A program made the position numbers and the translations under genes. The notes under the pieces were generated by a model. It searched no databases. It was not told the origin of the DNA and saw only the letters and a program-made list of their open reading frames with translations. DNA of 64,000 nucleotides from Luteolibacter luteus (GTDB taxonomy: Bacteria; Verrucomicrobiota; Verrucomicrobiia; Verrucomicrobiales; Akkermansiaceae), in assembly GCF_012913485.1 (NCBI RefSeq), contig NZ_CP051774.1:5394001-5458000 (forward strand). The letters are read 5' to 3'. This document shows, piece after piece, positions 59,630 to 64,000 of this stretch (within the stretch, counting starts at the first letter, position 1; the number at the start of each line of letters is the position of its first letter).

Positions 59630-61798
59630 TTACGGTTCGCCCCCGGGGAAGATTTCGGCGATGGCCGTTTCCTCGTGCCGGTCCATCCAGCGCTCCAGCG
59701 CAGCCTGCATGGGATGAAGGATTTCCGGCATGTGCCCGGAAAGGTCATCCCGGCAATCCGGGTCCGTCGAGATCCGGAAAAGCCCGTAATGGCGGTTCCC
59801 CTCGCTACATGGCGTGCAAACTACCTTCCAATTCCGGGTGCGCAGGCAGCGTTGTTTTGCAATGTTCACCGGCTCGTTGAATTCCGGCTTCATCACGAAC
59901 TGATGCTTGAAGCCCGGATCGATCATCGTCAGCTCGTCCATCGGCGGCAGCTTCGGCCGGTCCACGCCCGGCACTTTGAATTGGATGAAGGGAAAGCTGG
60001 TCTCCCCGTAATACGGGCGGTCTTCCTGCGGAGCGGTGCCATGGATCCGTCCCGCGAAGCTCTTGCCCTCCCACTGCGCCGGCTTCTCCACACCGAGCAG
60101 GTCCAGCAGGGTGGGGGATAGATCGATGCTCCGGATCTGATCCGGGAGCGAAGCCGGGGTCGCGCCGGGTACATGCAGCGCCATCGGGATGTGGAAGCAA
60201 TGGTCGCCACCGTTGAAGCCGAGACCATGGGTCAAGGTCACACCCGGTTCGTAAAGGTCATCACCGTGATCCGCGGTGACGATCACGATCGTGTTCTCCG
60301 CCAGGCCGTTCTTTTTCAACGCTGCTTGAATCCGCCCGAAGCAATCGTCGAATTGCCTCGTGCAGCCATCGTAAAGCGCCCGCACCTGGCGGATGTCGGC
60401 TTCCGGCAGCGCGCTCATCTTGTCCTCCAGTGAGGTGCCGCTGACGAATTCATTGATGTCGAAGTCGACCTTCGCGAGGTTCCGGCCCTTGTAAGCAGGA
60501 TCGGTGAAGAGGCGGTTGTAGGGTTGTCCGCAATTATAGGGGAGGTGATTGCAGGAATAAAAGACGTGCCAGAAGAAGGGCCGGCCGGTCTTCGCTTGGT
60601 CTGCCAGCTTGTCCTCCACTCGCTTCGTTACCACTTCCGGAGTGACGAATTCCGCGAATGAGGTGATTTGCGGGAAGAGTTTGTACCCCAGCGGATTGTC
60701 GAAATAGAGCGGCACCACGAAGTGCGCCATGAAAACCGCCTGGGTCATGTAGATCCGGAAGTTCTCGAAGGTGGATACCAGCTTCTCGTTGAAGCCCAGT
60801 GGCATCATTTCATAGAAGCCGGCGCACCAATCTCCGATCGCGGCCGTATCGTAACCCTTCTCGGAGAGCACCGCCGCGATTGGGCGGACCTTTGCTTGGG
60901 TTGCTTCCACCTGCTCTTTCCCCGGATACATGTGGCGGATGCCGTTGGTATGCGGATAAGTGGAGCTCATCACGCTTACCGCCGACTCGAGCGTCGACGC
61001 CATGGGGACGTAGCATCTTTCGAAGCGGACTGCGTCCTTCGCCCAGCTGTCGATATTCGGGGAAACCCCCGCGGCGGCGGCGCCATCGCTTCGCGAGGGC
61101 TTGTAGCCGGTGAAACCAAGCCGATCTCCACGGAGTGAATCGGAGCCCACGATGATCACGTTCAAGGCCTTGCCATTGGGTGCTGTGGCCGTGGCCTCCG
61201 TCTTGTGGCGGGCGGGTGCAAAGGCGAATGCCGCGGAAACCAGCACGCCGGCGACGATCACTCCGGCGCGCAGGCGCGGCTTCATTTTCATCAGCCACCA
61301 CGCGGCGAGCGCGGCAAATGCCAGCAAGGGAAAGGCGGTGAAGACGATTGTCTTGGCGGTAGCCTGCCAAGCGTCCGGTAGCAGGTAAATCATCCCTCGC
61401 TGCTCTCCTCCACCGAGGAAATAGGGACGGTTATACTCCAAGCGTGTTTCGAAATACGAATGGATCAATGCGGTCAGGATCAGCGCCGCAAGGGCGATCG
61501 CTCCCTTTCCTTGCCATGGCAGCCACCGCCGGATCAGCGATACCAAGGGAGTTACAAGGAGTATCGCGGCGATCCAGAGAATCAGGTAGGCTAGCAAGAC
61601 CACGACATTCTGGCCGATCAGGTAGGACAGATACTCGCTCTGCGCCAGCTGGCTGAACTTGTTGTCCATTCCGCCGGTGCGGTTGGCCAGGCTCCAAAGG
61701 GCCTTGCCATACTGGTAAATTAGGAAAAGCAGGGTCCCACCCGCGACTCCTCCCAAAAGGGGGCGCCATCCCATTGCCGCTGTCTTTGCCTTGCTCAC
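59630..61798 (-). CDS. Sulfatase-fold membrane enzyme (alkaline phosphatase superfamily)
   Basis: 722 residues from GTG 61798. Five to six membrane helices in the first 200 residues precede an alkaline-phosphatase-fold domain. Metal-binding motifs are visible: VGSDSLRGDRLG near residue 220, ADHGDD and HGLGFNGGDHCFHIP near 510-535. The nucleophile region reads CYVPMASTLESAVSVMSSTYPH; the C/S-x-P-x-R of true sulfatases is absent and a Thr or Ser (AST) stands there. That resembles phosphoethanolamine or phosphoglycerol transferases that modify lipid A or polymers outside the inner membrane. Its activity on a sulfate ester is doubtful. Confidence 0.78.
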   Translation of the reverse strand: MSKAKTAAMGWRPLLGGVAGGTLLFLIYQYGKALWSLANRTGGMDNKFSQLAQSEYLSYLIGQNVVVLLAYLILWIAAILLVTPLVSLIRRWLPWQGKGAIALAALILTALIHSYFETRLEYNRPYFLGGGEQRGMIYLLPDAWQATAKTIVFTAFPLLAFAALAAWWLMKMKPRLRAGVIVAGVLVSAAFAFAPARHKTEATATAPNGKALNVIIVGSDSLRGDRLGFTGYKPSRSDGAAAAGVSPNIDSWAKDAVRFERCYVPMASTLESAVSVMSSTYPHTNGIRHMYPGKEQVEATQAKVRPIAAVLSEKGYDTAAIGDWCAGFYEMMPLGFNEKLVSTFENFRIYMTQAVFMAHFVVPLYFDNPLGYKLFPQITSFAEFVTPEVVTKRVEDKLADQAKTGRPFFWHVFYSCNHLPYNCGQPYNRLFTDPAYKGRNLAKVDFDINEFVSGTSLEDKMSALPEADIRQVRALYDGCTRQFDDCFGRIQAALKKNGLAENTIVIVTADHGDDLYEPGVTLTHGLGFNGGDHCFHIPMALHVPGATPASLPDQIRSIDLSPTLLDLLGVEKPAQWEGKSFAGRIHGTAPQEDRPYYGETSFPFIQFKVPGVDRPKLPPMDELTMIDPGFKHQFVMKPEFNEPVNIAKQRCLRTRNWKVVCTPCSEGNRHYGLFRISTDPDCRDDLSGHMPEILHPMQAALERWMDRHEETAIAEIFPGGEP

Positions 61799-61831
61799 GT
61801 GCGGGAAACGCTCGCAGGCGGGCGGCGTGGG

Positions 61832-62974
61832 TCAAGGCGCGTCCGTCGGGTCCTTCAGGTAGACCCAGCGCGGGGCCACCACCTTCTCGATTACCACGCC
61901 TCGCGGCGAACCGGCTTCCGGCAGGAAGCGCAGCCGCAGGATCACCGATGCCGTTTTGCGGGGTGCTCCGGCACAATAGGCCTCCAGAAACTTGGCGATT
62001 TCACTATCGGCGGGAGCGTAGCCGAAGAGACGCTCCACGGAATTCTTCGCCCCGATCCGGAAGCAGCGCCATTTCGAGGCATCGGAGAATTCATGGCTGA
62101 AGAAGTTGTCCCGCTCCACGGTGACTCGGAAATCGAAGCTCTGGCCCGAAGGGCGACTGGAAACGTAATCGTTCCATGGCATCGGCTGATGGCAGACCTG
62201 CGTTTCCCAATCCACCTTTACTTCGGCGTCTCCGGTTTGCTCCAGTAGCAGGTTTTCCGGGGGTGAGTTCTCCACCTCCGCGCGAATCACCCAGAAGGGT
62301 TTTCCTTCGATCGTTGCCGGCTGAAACATTGCCAGGCGCCGGAATTTCGAAGCTACCTTTGGTTTGGTCTGCCACTCCTTCTCGATGAGCGGGCGCACCC
62401 GCTCCGGCTGGCGGATTAGCGGAACGATGTCTTCGATGGTGTCGGCCGCCAGATAGCTGCGGACCACCTTTTCGACTTCGGCCACGAGATCGCGCGCCGC
62501 TGCATCCTTCTGTTCGTCCTTCTCGACCTTTTCCCGCACCGTTTCGTGGGCCGCTGCGACGTTTTTCTCGCCCTTTTTCGTTTGGAGAATCGACCAGAGT
62601 CCGGCACCCGCCACGACGAGACCGATCAGCAAGAACCAGCCATAGGGAATGCCGGAAACCCGTTTTTCCTGGCCACCCCAAGGGGTTTCGATCGTCTCCG
62701 TGGCCACCTGTTGGTCCAGGATCGCCTCGACTCCCGGTTCTACGCTGCGGCCGTCGAAGTAATCACGGCTCGCGCTTTCAAGACGGGCGGGGGACTCGTT
62801 TGGTGCGGGCCGCGGCTCTTGGATCGGCCGGACGGTAGGCGCCTGATCCTGCTGAAGCCGTTGATTCGGAGCCTTCTCCGGTTTTTCCGGCCCTAGGCGC
62901 ACCACGCCCTCTGCCGGGGTTTCCTCCTGGTCCTCAATGACGCGCAGTTTGGGGGTCGGATCGTGCTCTGGCAT
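61832..62974 (-). CDS. Single-pass membrane protein of unknown function
   Basis: 380 residues from ATG 62974; longer frames extend into the divergent region. Residues 1-105 are hydrophilic and disordered (Pro/Glu/Gln-rich), a transmembrane helix spans about 111-130 (WFLLIGLVVAGAGLWSIL), and a coiled coil (135-170, VREKVEKDEQKDAAARDLVAEVEKV) leads into a periplasmic globular domain (175-380). The last part has FLEAYCAGAPRKTASVILRLRF and may be a nuclear-transport-factor-like or beta-rich fold, but I cannot name it. It is divergent from the glycosyltransferase gene with 86 bases between them. Confidence 0.7.
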   Translation of the reverse strand: MPEHDPTPKLRVIEDQEETPAEGVVRLGPEKPEKAPNQRLQQDQAPTVRPIQEPRPAPNESPARLESASRDYFDGRSVEPGVEAILDQQVATETIETPWGGQEKRVSGIPYGWFLLIGLVVAGAGLWSILQTKKGEKNVAAAHETVREKVEKDEQKDAAARDLVAEVEKVVRSYLAADTIEDIVPLIRQPERVRPLIEKEWQTKPKVASKFRRLAMFQPATIEGKPFWVIRAEVENSPPENLLLEQTGDAEVKVDWETQVCHQPMPWNDYVSSRPSGQSFDFRVTVERDNFFSHEFSDASKWRCFRIGAKNSVERLFGYAPADSEIAKFLEAYCAGAPRKTASVILRLRFLPEAGSPRGVVIEKVVAPRWVYLKDPTDAP

Positions 62975-63060
62975 GAAAAAAGGGCGTCTGGAGACGAAAG
63001 CCGTAAATGCCGTTCGACGCAATGCCCGCCTTTTGCCTAAGAAGCCCGTGACACCTGCTG

Positions 63061-64000
63061 ATGCCTGCACGGATTCTCATTTGCACTGCCGCTTTTGGCG
63101 AAGGTCATAATAGCGCGGCGCGGAATCTGGCGCTCGCGCTGGAGGAAGCGGGGGCGGAGGCTCGCGTGACCGATCCCTGCATGCTCGGTGCTCCGGTAAG
63201 CACGAAGTGGATCTGCAAGGGCTACCGCCTCGTCACCACCCGCGCACCGCGGCTTTGGTACCGGGTTTATCTGCAGACTGATCAGGTGGATTTTACCAAG
63301 CAGCGCATGCCGCTGATGCGGAAGCCCGAGCGGAAGCTTGGCGAACTGGTGGAGACTTGGAAGCCCGATGCCGTGGTGGCGACCTATCCGCTCTATCCCT
63401 ACTTTCTGGAACGCCTCTTGGAAGGGCATCCGAATCCGCCGAAGATTTTCACGGTCGTCACCGACTCGATCGAGATCAATGCCGCCTGGGTGAAAGCTCC
63501 GACCTCGGAGTGGTTGGTTTCCGATCCTTTCACGCGGACCGCCTTGATCAAGGCGGGACTGCCTGCGGAGAGGGTGGTCGATACCGGCTTCCCGGTAAAC
63601 CCCGCGTTCTCTCGTCTCGATCCGGTTCCTGCGGACGATCCCTGCAAGCCCTTCCGCGTGCTGCATTTCACCACCGGCAGGCGTCTGCAGGTGCGGCGTA
63701 TCTCGAAGGCGATCCTGAATGCCTCGCCGAATACCGAGATCACCATCATCCTCGGTCGGAACGTCCGCCACCTCTGGCATAAGGCGAAGGAGATCCGCGA
63801 TGCCTTCCCGGGCCGCGTGAAAATCAAGGGCTGGACCCGCAAGGTGCCCGCGCTGCTCAACAGTCACCACTTGGTCGTAGGCAAGGCCGGCGGCGCGACG
63901 GTTCACGAAGCGATTGCCGCCCGCGTCCCCATGCTCGTTCATCACCTCGTGCCCGGGCAGGAAGAGGGGAATCTTAAGCTCCTCGAAGCCATCGGTGCCG
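63061..64000 (+). CDS. MGDG-synthase-like glycosyltransferase, 3' end cut by window
   Basis: 313 residues are visible from ATG 63061; the frame is open at the window edge. The start ARILICTAAFGEGHNSAARNLALALEE is the typical MGDG-synthase/MurG-like N-terminal domain (GEGH motif), and FTVVTDSIEINAAWV and the later DTGFPVNPAF fit the diacylglycerol glucosyltransferase subgroup. The second GT-B domain begins with FHTTGRR-like FTTGRRLQVRR, followed by KGWTRKVPALLNSHHLVVGKAGGATVHEAIAARVPML, the nucleotide-sugar binding segment. It would make glycolipids at the inner membrane. Not previously covered by any closed frame because it runs off the end. Confidence 0.88.
   Translation, partial: MPARILICTAAFGEGHNSAARNLALALEEAGAEARVTDPCMLGAPVSTKWICKGYRLVTTRAPRLWYRVYLQTDQVDFTKQRMPLMRKPERKLGELVETWKPDAVVATYPLYPYFLERLLEGHPNPPKIFTVVTDSIEINAAWVKAPTSEWLVSDPFTRTALIKAGLPAERVVDTGFPVNPAFSRLDPVPADDPCKPFRVLHFTTGRRLQVRRISKAILNASPNTEITIILGRNVRHLWHKAKEIRDAFPGRVKIKGWTRKVPALLNSHHLVVGKAGGATVHEAIAARVPMLVHHLVPGQEEGNLKLLEAIGA

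Noticed and set aside
42435-61798. Formylglycine enzyme as activator of the sulfatase-fold protein at 59630-61798
   Set aside because: The putative target has no C-x-P-x-R or S-x-P-x-R motif, so it cannot carry formylglycine.
1-64000. tRNA, rRNA, CRISPR, insertion sequence or prophage
   Set aside because: No cloverleaf-like T-loop with matching acceptor ends, no regular spaced repeats, and no transposase, integrase or phage structural gene could be seen on either strand.

Overview
The window is chromosomal DNA of a high-GC member of the Verrucomicrobiota, most likely the Luteolibacter/Haloferula side of Verrucomicrobiaceae. This is inferred from content rather than a marker gene. It carries an orphan Verru_Chthon cassette protein A, a DUF1592/DUF1552 pair of the planctomycete-verrucomicrobial type, an ECF sigma factor fused to a membrane helix and a W..DP.AA helical-repeat domain, giant secreted proteins ending in a D-x-D-x-DG plus L-E-Y domain, and an exact copy of the published verrucomicrobial LexA box. 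I see no rRNA, tRNA, CRISPR array, transposase or phage gene. Gene density is high; the only stretch above 300 bases without a gene is 10838-11334.

Layout. 1-4025 (+): end of a GNAT acetyltransferase, then the circularly permuted ATP-grasp / alpha-E / transglutaminase-like trio. 4042-9185 (-): a giant secreted metallophosphoesterase followed by a TPR protein. 9338-18447: mostly + genes for a small membrane protein, an O-methyltransferase, PilB and PilC, an AlkD-like protein, a PBP4-type peptidase and a P460-type cytochrome, with a PDZ protein on -. 18507-34488: a long run on - with AlkB, the repeat-protein partner and sigma-factor fusion, DUF1552 and DUF1592, Verru_Chthon A, and a second giant secreted protein paralogous to the first. 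34756-40963 (+): a secreted protein, then the LexA-box-controlled imuA-imuB-dnaE2 mutagenesis cassette with a palindromic repeat element between imuB and dnaE2. 40998-43514 (-): a propeller-type secreted protein and a formylglycine-generating-enzyme homologue. 43747-50405 (+): MFS transporter, eukaryote-type HisA, a coiled-coil membrane protein with an MtfA-type peptidase, FabV, two GYF_2/DUF4190 membrane proteins and a DUF2752 protein. 50383-52585 (-): antiporter and riboflavin synthase. 52672-54605 (+): thioredoxin-fold lipoprotein and TrxB. 54725-62974 (-): a low-complexity RGG-type protein, rsmD-waaA-zinc ribbon, secreted or membrane proteins and a sulfatase-fold membrane enzyme. 63061-end (+): start of an MGDG-synthase-like glycosyltransferase.

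How the genes relate. Several recognisable units stand next to each other rather than forming one island: a predicted peptide-ligation trio, an SOS mutasome, two DNA alkylation repair proteins about 3.4 kb apart, envelope biogenesis (Kdo transferase, sulfatase-fold transferase, PBP4), and secreted giant proteins. The least explained unit is 19158-22360: a sigma factor that looks membrane-tethered, carries an extracytoplasmic helical-repeat domain, and is translationally coupled to a protein with the same kind of repeats. The twin giant proteins share a long unnamed module and an equally spaced upstream GTGAC element. A nested inverted-repeat cluster upstream of pilB and a hairpin covering the DUF1592 start codon are the most notable non-coding structures.

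All family names are from reading the translated sequence; no database search was run.
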